Of a stretch of DNA of 64,000 nucleotides, positions 1-8,720 are shown piece by piece. Below the pieces are notes generated by a model. It saw only the letters and a list, made by a program, of their open reading frames with translations, was not told where the DNA came from and made no database searches. How positions within the stretch are numbered: position 1 is the first letter of the stretch; each line of letters starts with the position of its first letter. The translations under genes were made by a program, and so were the position numbers. This stretch comes from Eubacteriales bacterium (GTDB lineage: Bacteria > Bacillota > Clostridia > Oscillospirales > Oscillospiraceae), in NCBI GenBank assembly GCA_030536515.1, contig JAUNPV010000007.1:61015-125014 (forward strand), in the 5' to 3' direction.

Positions 1-2
1 CC

Positions 3-128
3 GAGGACAAGGGCGTGGCCGAGTGCATCGTGGCGAAAAACCGCCACGGCGAAACCGGGGCCGTGAAGCTGCAATGGATTGGCCAGTACCAGGCCTTCGC
101 CGACCGGGAGTGGAAGCATGCTGAATAA
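3..128 (+). CDS. dnaB: Replicative DNA helicase DnaB, C-terminal end only (partial)
   Basis: The window opens inside a gene whose last 41 codons read in frame from base 3 to a TAA at 126-128. The peptide has the pattern AKNRHGETGAVKL followed by a short aromatic tail, which is the usual end of the RecA-like ATPase domain of DnaB (the arginine-finger beta-strand region). DnaB is the hexameric fork helicase. The stop lies 11 bases inside the next gene, so the two are probably translationally coupled. Only the extreme C-terminus is visible, so the call rests on this motif and on the neighbouring tilS-hpt-ftsH block. Confidence 0.72.
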   Translation, partial: EDKGVAECIVAKNRHGETGAVKLQWIGQYQAFADREWKHAE

Positions 129-1377
129 GGTAGCCGCCGCCCTCCGGGACCAGGTCCTGCCCGGGGACACCCTCATCTGCGCCCTGTCCGGCGGGGCCGA
201 TTCCGTGGCCCTGACCTTCGCCCTCTATTTATTAAAGGAAAAGCTGGACATCCATTTGGAGGCCGCCCATTTCAATCACAACCTCCGCGGGGCGGAATCC
301 CGGCGGGACGAAACCTTCGTCCGGGACTTCTGCGCCCGGTACGACATCCCCCTGCACCTGGGCTCCGGGGAAATCAGACCCGGGAAGAAGGGCCTGGAGG
401 CCGCCGCCCGGGAGGCAAGATACGCCTATTTTGGAACCTTGAACGGCAAAATCGCCACCGCCCACACGGCGGACGACAACGCCGAAACCGTCCTCATGCA
501 CCTGATCCGGGGCACGGGGCTGAAGGGCCTGGGGGGCATTGCCCCGGTCCAGGGCCGCTTCCTTCGGCCCATGCTGAACGTGACCCGCCGGGAGGTGGAG
601 GCCTTTTTGGAGGAATACCACCTGCCCCACGTGGAGGACAGCACCAATGCATCCGATATATTCCTGCGAAACCGCATCCGCCGCCATGTGATGCCCCTTT
701 TGAAGGCGGAAAATCCCAAACTGGCCGAAAACCTCTCCCGGATGGCCCAGCGGCTCCGGGAGGAGGAGGAATTTCTGGCAGACCAGGCGGCCTTTGAAAC
801 CCTGCCCCCGGTTTCTCAGCTTCGCACCATGCCGAAGGCAAAGCGAAACCGGATGCTGGCGGACTTTTTGCAGCAGTCCGGTGTCCGGGAGCCGGAGGAC
901 GGCCACATCGCCCTGGCGGAGAAGCTGGTGTTCTCCGAAAAGCCCTCGGCCCGGGCCGCCTTCCCCGGCGGGGTCACCGTCGCCCGGAACTATGAAAAAC
1001 TGGAGGCGGTGACGGAAGGGGATAAAATCGCCCCGGCGGTTCTGCCCGTGCCCGGGGAAGTGCAGCTTCCCGGCCTTCGCATCACCGCAGAACCGGCATC
1101 GGAAATCATCAGCACCGCCGATACCTTCACCGTCCGGCCTCAGGGGGCGATGGTGGTGACCGGCCGCCGCCCCGGGGATTCCATCCGCTTGCCCGGCGGC
1201 ACCAAAAGTCTCAAAAAATGCTTCATTGACCGAAAAATTCCGGCTTTGGACCGACTCAAAATCCCCGTTCTCCGGGATGAACAGGGCATTCTGGGTGTGT
1301 ATTCCATCGGGGTCAACCGGGAGCGGGCTGCCAACGGCCTGCCTGCGGTGACCGTCCGTTTTGAAAAGACAGAATAG
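118..1377 (+). CDS. tilS: tRNA(Ile)-lysidine synthase TilS
   Basis: This 419-residue enzyme attaches lysine to C34 of the CAU-anticodon tRNA-Ile using ATP, so that the tRNA reads AUA. The N-terminal PP-loop ATPase motif SGGADS sits at residues 24-29, followed by the HNLRG and HTADDNAET motifs typical of TilS. The C-terminal third carries the TilS C-domain with RPGD and a KKCFID-like segment. The ATG at 118 was chosen over an in-frame TTG at 79 because it is preceded by GGGAG and gives the normal N-terminus. It overlaps the dnaB end by 11 bases and runs 18 bases ahead of hpt, the classic Firmicutes arrangement. Confidence 0.95.
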   Translation: MLNKVAAALRDQVLPGDTLICALSGGADSVALTFALYLLKEKLDIHLEAAHFNHNLRGAESRRDETFVRDFCARYDIPLHLGSGEIRPGKKGLEAAAREARYAYFGTLNGKIATAHTADDNAETVLMHLIRGTGLKGLGGIAPVQGRFLRPMLNVTRREVEAFLEEYHLPHVEDSTNASDIFLRNRIRRHVMPLLKAENPKLAENLSRMAQRLREEEEFLADQAAFETLPPVSQLRTMPKAKRNRMLADFLQQSGVREPEDGHIALAEKLVFSEKPSARAAFPGGVTVARNYEKLEAVTEGDKIAPAVLPVPGEVQLPGLRITAEPASEIISTADTFTVRPQGAMVVTGRRPGDSIRLPGGTKSLKKCFIDRKIPALDRLKIPVLRDEQGILGVYSIGVNRERAANGLPAVTVRFEKTE

Positions 1378-1395
1378 AAAAAAGGAGTTATTTCT

Positions 1396-1938
1396 ATGGA
1401 AAACGATATTCAGAGCATCCTCCTGACCCAGCAGCAGCTCCAGAGCAAGGTGGCGGAGCTGGGCGAAATCCTGACCCGGGAGTATGAGGGCAAGGACCCC
1501 ATCATCGTGGGCGTTCTCAAGGGCGTGGCCATTTTCTACGCCGACATGATTCGGGCCATCAAGACCCCCTGCCAGATGGACTTCATGTGGATTTCCTCCT
1601 ACGCAGGCACCAGCTCCACCGGCAATATGATTGTCCGCCAGGACGTGACCGCCGATTTGAAGGGCCGCCATGTGCTGATTCTGGAGGACATCTTCGACAC
1701 CGGCAACTCCCTGGACTTCACCGTCAGGCACCTGCTGGAAAAGGAGCCTGCCTCCTTAAAAATCTGCACCCTGCTGGATAAGCCCGAGCGGCGCAACCCC
1801 AAGGTCACCCTCCAGGCCGACTACGTGGGCTTTACCATCCCCAACGCCTTTGTGGTGGGCTACGGCCTGGACTACAATGAGCACTACCGGAACCTGCCCT
1901 ATGTGGGCATTCTGAAGCCGGAAGTTTACGAAAAGTAA
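1396..1938 (+). CDS. hpt: Hypoxanthine (guanine) phosphoribosyltransferase
   Basis: This 180-residue cytosolic purine-salvage enzyme converts hypoxanthine or guanine plus PRPP to IMP or GMP. The PRPP-binding loop reads LILEDIFDTGNSL near residues 94-106, and the GVLKG segment near residue 37 matches the substrate-side loop. The length is normal for the family. A strong AAAAAAGGAG lies 8-9 bases before the ATG. The gene sits between tilS and ftsH as in Bacillus and Clostridia, probably in one transcript, with only 12 bases to ftsH. Confidence 0.95.
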   Translation: MENDIQSILLTQQQLQSKVAELGEILTREYEGKDPIIVGVLKGVAIFYADMIRAIKTPCQMDFMWISSYAGTSSTGNMIVRQDVTADLKGRHVLILEDIFDTGNSLDFTVRHLLEKEPASLKICTLLDKPERRNPKVTLQADYVGFTIPNAFVVGYGLDYNEHYRNLPYVGILKPEVYEK

Positions 1939-1950
1939 GAGGACTGTAAT

Positions 1951-3831
1951 TTGAAAAACCGAAGAATCATACCCCTGCTCGTCTATCTGGTGGTGCTCAT
2001 TGCCGTTTTCTCCTGGGCAAACCAGCTCTTTTCCAAAAATGTCAGCTCGGTGCCCTATTCCACCGTGGTCCAGCTGGTGAAGGCGGGCCATGTCAAGGCC
2101 TTCGTGGTGGAGGGCACCACCATCCACATGGAGCTGAACACCCCCATCAACGGCAAAACCACCCTCTCCGCCGTGCTGGCGGACCCGGAGGCATTCCTCC
2201 AGGAGCTCAAGCCCAGCCTGGACGAGCAGCTGGCCTCCGGGGTGCTGGAAAGCTACCACGTCATCCCCCCCAAGGCCTTCTCCCCCTATGAGCTTATCGG
2301 CCCGCTGCTGATTGTGGGGCTGATTCTGCTGCTGGCCTGGGTGATGGTTGTGGGCCGGGCCAACAACAGCAATCCCTTAAACAACTTCGGCCGGGCCAGG
2401 ACTGTCCTGGGGGTCCCCGACGGCAAGAAGGTCACCTTCGCTGACGTGGCCGGTGCCGACGAAGAAAAGCAGGAGCTCCAGGAGGTGGTGGATTTCCTCC
2501 GCAATCCTGAGAAATTCACGGCCATCGGCGCCAGAATTCCCCATGGAATGCTGCTGGTGGGCCCTCCGGGCACCGGCAAAACCATGCTGGCCAGAGCCGT
2601 GGCCGGGGAGGCCGACGTGCGCTTTTTGTCCATCTCCGGCTCTGACTTTGTGGAGATGTACGTGGGCGTGGGCGCCAGCCGTGTCCGGGACCTGTTCGAC
2701 CAGGCCAAGAAGGTGGCCCCGGCCATTATTTTCATTGACGAAATCGATGCCGTGGGCCGCAAGCGTGGCTCGGGCCTGGGCGGCGGCCACGACGAAAAGG
2801 AGCAGACTCTGAACCAGCTGCTGGTGGAAATGGACGGCTTCTCCCGGACCGAGGGGGTCATCGTCCTGGCAGCCACCAACCGGCCCGACATCCTGGACCC
2901 GGCGCTGCTGCGGCCTGGCCGGTTTGACCGGCAGATTCACGTGGGCCGCCCGGATGTGAAGGGCCGGGAGGAAATTCTCAAGGTCCACGCCAAGGACAAA
3001 AAGCTGGATGCCTCTGTGGATTTGAAAACCGTGGCCCGGTCCACCGCCGGATTCACCGGCGCAGACCTCTCCAACCTGCTCAACGAGGCCGCCATTCTGG
3101 CCGCCCGGGACAGCCGCCCGGTGCTGAACATGGAGGATTTGAACGAGGCCCTGATGAAAATTACCGCCGGACCCGCCAAGAAAAGCCGGGTCCAGACCCG
3201 GAAGGACCTCCGGGAAACCGCCATTCACGAGGCGGGCCACGCCGTGGCCATGTACTTCCTGCCCACCCACGACCCGGTGCGCCACATCACCATCATTCCC
3301 CGGGGCCAGTCCCTGGGGGCCACCTGGTATCTGCCTGCCGACGATTCTGCCAATCTGACCAGAAACCAGATGTACGAGCAGATTGTTTCCCTGCTGGGCG
3401 GCCGGGTGGCGGAGGCGCTGTTTCTGGGGGATATCTCTGTGGGAGCCTCCAACGACATCGATCGGGCAACCAAGCTGGCCCGGGACATGGTGGCCCGGTA
3501 TGGAATGTGCGAAAAGCTGGGCACGGTGTCCTACCTTGGCGGCGGCGAGGTGTTCATCGGCCGGGACTACCAGACCACCAAGAGCTACTCGGAAAAGGTG
3601 GCCGGCACCATCGACGACGAGGTCAAGACCCTCATCGACGGGGCCTACGCCCACTGCAAGCAGATTCTGGAGGACCACAGCGACAAGCTGAACCGGGTGG
3701 TGGAGTTCCTGCTGGACAAGGAGAGTATGTCCGGCGAGCAGTTCCGGGCCCTCATGGAGGGCCGCACGGTGGAGGAGGCCTCCGCCACGTCCCTGTTCGA
3801 CGGCTTCGGGGAGGACAAGCGTGACACCTGA
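1951..3831 (+). CDS. ftsH: ATP-dependent zinc metalloprotease FtsH
   Basis: This 626-residue membrane-anchored AAA+ protease degrades misfolded membrane proteins and regulators. A first membrane segment lies at about residues 7-24, a short extracytoplasmic domain follows, and a second segment lies at about 112-132. The AAA domain has Walker A GPPGTGKT (about 204-211), Walker [12 protein letters not shown] and the second region of homology ending in RPGRFDRQI. The zinc site HEAGH is at residues 426-430. The start is a TTG at 1951 with AAGAGGA 8 bases upstream; no ATG gives a better N-terminus. The last 11 bases overlap the start of the next small gene. Confidence 0.96.
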   Translation: MKNRRIIPLLVYLVVLIAVFSWANQLFSKNVSSVPYSTVVQLVKAGHVKAFVVEGTTIHMELNTPINGKTTLSAVLADPEAFLQELKPSLDEQLASGVLESYHVIPPKAFSPYELIGPLLIVGLILLLAWVMVVGRANNSNPLNNFGRARTVLGVPDGKKVTFADVAGADEEKQELQEVVDFLRNPEKFTAIGARIPHGMLLVGPPGTGKTMLARAVAGEADVRFLSISGSDFVEMYVGVGASRVRDLFDQAKKVAPAIIFIDEIDAVGRKRGSGLGGGHDEKEQTLNQLLVEMDGFSRTEGVIVLAATNRPDILDPALLRPGRFDRQIHVGRPDVKGREEILKVHAKDKKLDASVDLKTVARSTAGFTGADLSNLLNEAAILAARDSRPVLNMEDLNEALMKITAGPAKKSRVQTRKDLRETAIHEAGHAVAMYFLPTHDPVRHITIIPRGQSLGATWYLPADDSANLTRNQMYEQIVSLLGGRVAEALFLGDISVGASNDIDRATKLARDMVARYGMCEKLGTVSYLGGGEVFIGRDYQTTKSYSEKVAGTIDDEVKTLIDGAYAHCKQILEDHSDKLNRVVEFLLDKESMSGEQFRALMEGRTVEEASATSLFDGFGEDKRDT

Positions 3832-4015
3832 GGAAAAGCTCAAGGCCTACGAAACCATGCAGGCAGCCATCCAGGCCCAGTACGAGGACGCCGCCGCCAA
3901 AATGGAGGCCCTGAAAGCCCAGGGCAAAGAAAAAACCGTCACCTTCCGCACCCTGTTCGGCCAAAAGGTCCTGTATAAGGAAATGCTGAGCATTTATAAG
4001 GTCTACGGACTGTAA
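3821..4015 (+). CDS. Small coiled-coil protein of unknown function downstream of ftsH
   Basis: A 64-residue protein starts at a GTG inside the end of ftsH, with GGGGAGGA 6-8 bases before it. Residues 1-40 are rich in A, E, K, Q and M with a heptad-like pattern, so a coiled coil is likely. The C-terminal part is basic and aromatic ([15 protein letters not shown]). The 11-base overlap suggests coupled translation with FtsH. I do not recognise the family. It could be a small FtsH-associated factor, but nothing beyond the overlap supports that. Confidence 0.6.
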   Translation: MTPEEKLKAYETMQAAIQAQYEDAAAKMEALKAQGKEKTVTFRTLFGQKVLYKEMLSIYKVYGL

Positions 4016-4019
4016 AAAA

Positions 4020-4049
4020 CCGTCCCCCGCCTGCCAAGGCGGGGGACGG
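4020..4049 (-). terminator. Rho-independent terminator between convergent genes
   Basis: A perfect 12-base stem (CCGTCCCCCGCC and its complement) has a 6-base loop. On the minus strand it is followed by six T, so it fits the end of the response-regulator transcript. On the plus strand the T-tract is weak, but it may also end the ftsH transcript. Confidence 0.85.
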
Positions 4050-4077
4050 CTGCTTTACGAAAGGTTAAAAAATAGCA

Positions 4078-4875
4078 TCAATGCAGATACTGCTCAATCT
4101 CCGGGATTCGCTGCTCGCCCCAGGAATAGTCTGCCATGTACTCCCCGCTGTAGCTCTGCTTGGCATAGGGCCGGTGGGCATACAGGTCGAACAGGTCGCA
4201 CTGGACCTCGGATTTTTTGATGTAGCAGCTGCCCCGGTTGGACACAAAGAAGGTAAGCCCCTGCTGCTGGAGGAGCTTATTTAAATAGGACACAGCCTTG
4301 CGATACAGCTGCTTGACCTTCTCGTCATAGGGCCGGTCCTCCCAGAGGTAGCTGACGATGGTGTCCATGGTGGCAATGCCGCCGTTCTGGTCTACCAAAA
4401 AGGCCAGCAGCTCCTTGGCCTTGGCCGAGGAGAAATAGATGGGCTCCTGATTTACAAAAACATCAAAGCGGCCAAAGGTGCGGATGAACACCTGAGGCGG
4501 CGTCCGCTGGACAAGGCGCATGGCCTTCTCAACAGCCCGGGCCAGCTCGCCGGTTTGGGTGGGCTTGAGCAGGTAGGAAATGGCGTCGTTTTGGTAGGCC
4601 TCCAGGGCGTACTGGTCGTAGCCGGTGACGAAAATCACCCCGATGGGCAGCCCCCGGCGGGAGATTTCGCTGGCAATTTCCATGCCGGAGAGCTCGGGCA
4701 TTTCAATGTCCATAATGACCAGCTGAACAGCACCGGAGAGGATGAGCTCCATTGCCTTCCGGGGGGAGGTGAGAGCCGCCTGGATTTGCAGCTCGGGGCA
4801 TTCTCTGCATATGGACTGCAAGTAATTCAGCGCATGGCGCTCATCATCCAGCAGCAGCGTTCGGATACTAGACAT
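4078..4875 (-). CDS. Response regulator with receiver and SARP/OmpR-like winged-helix domain
   Basis: A 265-residue DNA-binding regulator. The receiver domain spans about residues 4-120, with acidic pocket D10/D11, phospho-acceptor D56 (VIMDIEMP), T84 and K104. Residues 127-240 form a winged-helix domain with a bacterial transcriptional activator (SARP-type) flavour, beginning FIRTFGRFDVF and containing AKAKELLAFLVDQNGG. This differs from the LytTR domain usually paired with LytS-type kinases. It overlaps the kinase gene by 8 bases, so the two form one operon. The divergent ABC importer is its most likely target. Confidence 0.85.
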   Translation of the reverse strand: MSSIRTLLLDDERHALNYLQSICRECPELQIQAALTSPRKAMELILSGAVQLVIMDIEMPELSGMEIASEISRRGLPIGVIFVTGYDQYALEAYQNDAISYLLKPTQTGELARAVEKAMRLVQRTPPQVFIRTFGRFDVFVNQEPIYFSSAKAKELLAFLVDQNGGIATMDTIVSYLWEDRPYDEKVKQLYRKAVSYLNKLLQQQGLTFFVSNRGSCYIKKSEVQCDLFDLYAHRPYAKQSYSGEYMADYSWGEQRIPEIEQYLH

Positions 4876-6745
4876 CTGAGTGGCTTCCTTTCTTTAGCGT
4901 AATGTGGACTCGTGTGCCCACGGAAGGCTGACTTTCGACGGATAGTGTGGAGCCGACCATGGTTTTCAGCCGGGTGCGGACGTTTTTGATGCCGATGGAG
5001 CCGGGCGAGGTGACCTGCTCCGGCTGAAAGCCCACGCCGTCATCTATAATCTGGATGTGCACGGTGTCCTCCTCCAGCCAGGTGCGCAGCTGAACCTGGC
5101 CGCCGTGGAGCTGCTTGCAGATGCCGTGCTTGATGGCGTTTTCCACAAAGGGCTGCACCGTCAGTGGGGGAATTTCAAAGTCCTGGTACTGAATGTCATA
5201 GACCATGGTGAGCCGCTCCTCGAAGCGCAGCTTTTCAATGGCCACGTAGTTTTCAATGTGGCGCAGCTCCTGCGCAAAGGGAATCGGCCCCTTGCTGCCA
5301 ATGGAGAGAATGTTGCTGCGAAGGTAGTTGGCAAACTGGATGATGGCCTGGTTGGCCATTTCATGGTTTTCCAGGTTGACGTCGTAAATGGACAGCAAGG
5401 CGTTGCACAGAAAATGCGGGCGCATCTGGCTGAGCATCAGCGCCGCCTCGCTCTGCTGATTTTCCAGCCGCAGGCGGACCATGGCAATCTCGTTTTCCTG
5501 GGCCTTTTTTGCCTGCTGCTGCAGGTAGATGATTTTCAGCAGATACAGGTAAAACAGCAACAGCAGCATGGCAATAAACAGCAGGGGAAACCACACCGTG
5601 GCCTGGAGTACAAAGGCGCCCCGGGCTGCCAGCACATCGATGGCCAGGCCAAGCAGCAGACAAAGCTCCATGGTGGTAAGCAGAAGACAGTAGTGGGCAG
5701 ACGTATTTCTGCCCAGATACCACAGCGGAATCAGCGCCCCCAGACACCAGATGAAGCCGCAGGGCGTTTGCAGCCGGCAGGCCCAGGCAGGCACCAGCAT
5801 ACCGGTTAGAAACAGACCCATGCCCACCAGACACAGCAGGCCGGACAGCCGCTTCTCCCAGGGCAGCAGAGGAAGCTCCAGCTGCTGGGCATTGTAGGCC
5901 AGCAGAAGCGGCCCTACGGCATACAGGGCCAGCTGGGCCAGCCGGATGAACAGGGGGGCGTGGGTAAAGGGCAGCAGATAGCCCACCACATTGTCCGCTG
6001 CGCTTCTGGCGGAGCAGTACACCAGGCACAAAAACAGAAGCAGCAGCAGGGAATAGGACTGAAAGCTCCGGCCAACAGTGCAGAAGGCGGCGTAGAGCAC
6101 CAGGCAGAACAGAACGGCCCCATAGCTGAGACCCACGACGGTGTTGTTGATGCTGACGCTTTTGCTGTAATTTTCGGCCGTTGTCAAAATCGGAACGGCA
6201 TTGAGAGGGCAGTATGGCCGGCCCTCCACCTCGATGACGATGTCGCCCCGGTAATTATAGGGAATGGGCAGCCGGTTCAGCAGGGTGGGGGCGCTGGAAA
6301 AGGCACCGTCGGTGTTTTTAATCTGGTTGGTGGTGACCATGTACAGATTCCAGTAGATCCGGTAGGTGGTCAGCTGATTGGGCACATACAGGTACAGATT
6401 CCGGTTGGCCGGGAAGTTCTCCACCCGGAGCTTGTAGCTGCCCCTGCGGGCATTGGTGGATTCGTTGGGGATGTTCACCGGCTGGGACGGAGGCTGCTGG
6501 GTGGAATAGTCGCTGATGACAAAGGCATCCGGGTAAAACACCCACCCCTCCTCCAGCGGCAGATAGGGAATCCGCTCAAAATCCATCTGGCTGAGGTCGA
6601 TGATTCCGTTGGCCCCCTTGGGCAGCCGGTTAGATTGCAGGTAGCGGCTGCTCCGCCAAACCAGCCCCAGAACCAGCACAGCGGCGGCCGCCAGCATAGC
6701 GGCCCAGAGAAGAATGCGGAGCAGCCCCCGCTTCCGGTCTGTCAT
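4868..6745 (-). CDS. Membrane sensor histidine kinase, 7TM-DISM / LytS-like His_kinase type
   Basis: A 625-residue sensor. A membrane anchor lies at about residues 10-28, and an extracellular beta-rich domain at about 45-195. A multi-helix membrane region follows at about 203-405, resembling the 7TMR-DISM module. The His_kinase domain has H444 in QMRPHFLCNAL, the N-box VENAIKH (N536), the G1 box DDGVGF (568-573) and a GIKNVRTRL segment. The ATG follows GGGAGGGAAG. It pairs with the overlapping response regulator. The extracellular domain probably senses a ligand of the divergent transporter or its bound binding protein; this is inference. Confidence 0.88.
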   Translation of the reverse strand: MTDRKRGLLRILLWAAMLAAAAVLVLGLVWRSSRYLQSNRLPKGANGIIDLSQMDFERIPYLPLEEGWVFYPDAFVISDYSTQQPPSQPVNIPNESTNARRGSYKLRVENFPANRNLYLYVPNQLTTYRIYWNLYMVTTNQIKNTDGAFSSAPTLLNRLPIPYNYRGDIVIEVEGRPYCPLNAVPILTTAENYSKSVSINNTVVGLSYGAVLFCLVLYAAFCTVGRSFQSYSLLLLLFLCLVYCSARSAADNVVGYLLPFTHAPLFIRLAQLALYAVGPLLLAYNAQQLELPLLPWEKRLSGLLCLVGMGLFLTGMLVPAWACRLQTPCGFIWCLGALIPLWYLGRNTSAHYCLLLTTMELCLLLGLAIDVLAARGAFVLQATVWFPLLFIAMLLLLFYLYLLKIIYLQQQAKKAQENEIAMVRLRLENQQSEAALMLSQMRPHFLCNALLSIYDVNLENHEMANQAIIQFANYLRSNILSIGSKGPIPFAQELRHIENYVAIEKLRFEERLTMVYDIQYQDFEIPPLTVQPFVENAIKHGICKQLHGGQVQLRTWLEEDTVHIQIIDDGVGFQPEQVTSPGSIGIKNVRTRLKTMVGSTLSVESQPSVGTRVHITLKKGSHSDV

Positions 6746-6777
6746 GGCATCTTCCCTCCCTTTTTTCGATACAATCC

Positions 6778-6806
6778 ATTATAGCTTTTCCCGACTCAAA
6801 AAACAA
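6778..6806 (-). promoter_or_regulatory. Putative sigma-A promoter for the kinase/regulator operon
   Basis: On the minus strand, TTGTTT (6801-6806) and TATAAT (6778-6783) are separated by 17 bases, 33 bases before the kinase ATG. Confidence 0.65.
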
Positions 6807-6929
6807 CGACTTTTTTTGCGGCGCAGGAAGACTGCTTCCGAAAAAGGGCTGGGAACCGGGTTTTTGTTTGATTTGTACAGTTCACAGTTCGTTTATTTAT
6901 AGGTTTTCACAAGGCATTTTGGCAGGATT

Positions 6930-6944
6930 TTACCGCTTCGGTAA
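6930..6944. promoter_or_regulatory. Inverted repeat TTACCG-ctt-CGGTAA over a -35 position, candidate operator
   Basis: Perfect 6-base arms flank 3 bases. The downstream TATAGT at 6957-6962 places the expected -35 at 6934-6939, inside this repeat. That layout suits an activator that replaces -35 recognition. The neighbouring response regulator is the natural candidate. Confidence 0.4.
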
Positions 6945-7061
6945 CGGAGGGTGGGGTATAGTATGAATCACAAGGGGAGAACGCACTCCCAAGCATCAGA
7001 ACGGCCAATCTGTTGTAGCAATCCACGTCTTTGAAGAAATCTATGAAAAAGGAGAAAAACC

Positions 7062-8651
7062 ATGAAAAAATTTGTTAGAGCGGCTGCCCTGCTCCTGTGC
7101 CTTGCCATGATCGGCTCCCTGGTTGCCTGCGGCAGCAAGACCCAGACCACCACCGGAACCGACGCAGCAGCGGAGGCGGTCCAAAGCGCCGACAGCTTCC
7201 ACTTTTACAGCATTGCCACCGGCATTGAGACTGCGCAATACAACGCCCATCCCATTGCCGCCATGATTGAGGCCCACACCGGCTACCATGTCATCTACGA
7301 CCAGGCCCCTGCCAACGCAGAGGATGCAGCAAAGGCCATCACCAACATTTTCATGTCCCGGTCAGAGTACGATGCCATTGTGGTCAGCAAGGCCCAGTTC
7401 TACAGCCTGCTGGCCATGGATGCCCTGAAGGACATCACCCCCTATGTGGAGAAGTCCACCAATTTGAAAAACGTCATTTCCGAGTTCGGCTGGAGCACCG
7501 CCACCAAGGACGGCAGCATCTACGGCATTCCCCAGAAGGACGCAAAGAAGTGCTCCAACTTCGGCATTGCCTTCCGTGTGGACTGGCTGGAGGAGTATAA
7601 CGCAGCCAACCCCGATACCCAGATTCCCGTTCCCAGCGAGGAAAACGCCTACACCATGAGCGTCAGCAGCTTCAAAACCATGCTGGAGTTCTTCAAGACC
7701 AAGGTTCCCCAGGGCGGCAGCGCCTTTAACGTGGACATGAACGGCGTCATGCAGGAGTGCATTCTGCCTGCCTTTGGCGTGGTTCAGGAGTGGGCCGATG
7801 TGAACGGCCAGCTGGAATACTACATCAACCAGCCCGGCTTCCAGGATTATCTGAGCTATATGCAGGGGCTGTATGACGAGGGGCTGGTGTCCTACCAGAG
7901 CACGGCGGAGGCCGACGGCACCGTGAAGCTGCTGCAGGGCAAGCTGCTGGGTGCTGGCAAGGTGTTCCACTGGAATGCAGCCGCCATTGAAAAGACGGAG
8001 ACCCAGGAGCTGGACGATTCCATCGGCTATATCTCCGTGCTGGTTGCCGACGAGGATTTTGGGGACCTGAGCAAGGTCCGCCAGTTTGCCAACGAGGGCT
8101 ACTCCATGTACACCGTGGTGCCCAAGTACGCCGATGATGCCAAGGCCGCCGCTGTGGTGGACTGGGCGGACAAGAAGCTGGACAAGGACTTCTTCCTCAA
8201 GATGGTCATGGGCACCGAGGGCGAGACCTATCGCGTCCAGGACGGCGCTTACTACCCCATTCTTCCCACCTTCGACGAGAAGCAGTCCATTTCCGACAAG
8301 TTTATGACCGGCACCCGGGAGGAGGACTACGCCAAGTATTGGCTGTGCCGCACCCGGAAGACCCAGGCCCAGGACAAGATGTTCAGCCGCACCAATCTGA
8401 TTTCCGAGCAGAGCGGCGTCAAGTCCCCTGTCACCGTGATGCCCCCCAATGAGACCTTCGACCAGTATTTCTCCGGCGCCAGCAGCGAGGTCACCAATGC
8501 GCTGATTACCACCATGTTCTCCGCAGACCGCCGGTCCCTGGAGGAGATTCAGACCCTGTTCCAGACCAACAGCGGCGACGAGATTACCGCAGCCGTCAAC
8601 GAATGGTATACCTCCTGGGGTGGGAGAGACACCTTTAATCCCGCACCGTAA
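7062..8651 (+). CDS. ABC transporter solute-binding lipoprotein, LplA/YtcQ-like
   Basis: A 529-residue secreted lipoprotein. The signal peptide ends in a lipobox SLVAC with C23 as the lipidated residue, followed by a Ser/Thr/Ala-rich linker. The mature protein has the large bilobal architecture of family-1 extracellular binding proteins, with recognisable segments such as YGIPQKD near residue 160 and EGETYRVQDG near 390. The length fits the LplA group that delivers oligosaccharides to LplB/LplC-type permeases. It is preceded by AAAGGAG and is first in the operon. A strong hairpin terminator follows, so it is probably made in excess over the permeases. The substrate is unknown. Confidence 0.88.
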   Translation: MKKFVRAAALLLCLAMIGSLVACGSKTQTTTGTDAAAEAVQSADSFHFYSIATGIETAQYNAHPIAAMIEAHTGYHVIYDQAPANAEDAAKAITNIFMSRSEYDAIVVSKAQFYSLLAMDALKDITPYVEKSTNLKNVISEFGWSTATKDGSIYGIPQKDAKKCSNFGIAFRVDWLEEYNAANPDTQIPVPSEENAYTMSVSSFKTMLEFFKTKVPQGGSAFNVDMNGVMQECILPAFGVVQEWADVNGQLEYYINQPGFQDYLSYMQGLYDEGLVSYQSTAEADGTVKLLQGKLLGAGKVFHWNAAAIEKTETQELDDSIGYISVLVADEDFGDLSKVRQFANEGYSMYTVVPKYADDAKAAAVVDWADKKLDKDFFLKMVMGTEGETYRVQDGAYYPILPTFDEKQSISDKFMTGTREEDYAKYWLCRTRKTQAQDKMFSRTNLISEQSGVKSPVTVMPPNETFDQYFSGASSEVTNALITTMFSADRRSLEEIQTLFQTNSGDEITAAVNEWYTSWGGRDTFNPAP

Positions 8652-8658
8652 TGATTCA

Positions 8659-8693
8659 GGAGGGTATCGAGCAGCTCGATACCCTCCTTTTTT
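8659..8693 (+). terminator. Intra-operon terminator after the binding-protein gene
   Basis: A 13-base perfect stem with a CAG loop is followed by six T. Located between the binding protein and the permeases, it would let a fraction of transcripts read through, giving more lipoprotein than permease. Confidence 0.88.
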
Positions 8694-8720
8694 CAACAAC
8701 ATAGGAAAGGAATTGCACCA

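Larger units (their letters stand above)
6746..7061. other. Divergent regulatory region between the two-component operon and the ABC operon
   Basis: These 316 bases hold no convincing gene. They contain the kinase promoter on the minus strand. On the plus strand a TATAGT hexamer (6957-6962) serves the binding-protein gene and has no good -35 box. A 15-base inverted repeat covers the -35 position, and a leader of about 95 bases follows. Confidence 0.7.
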
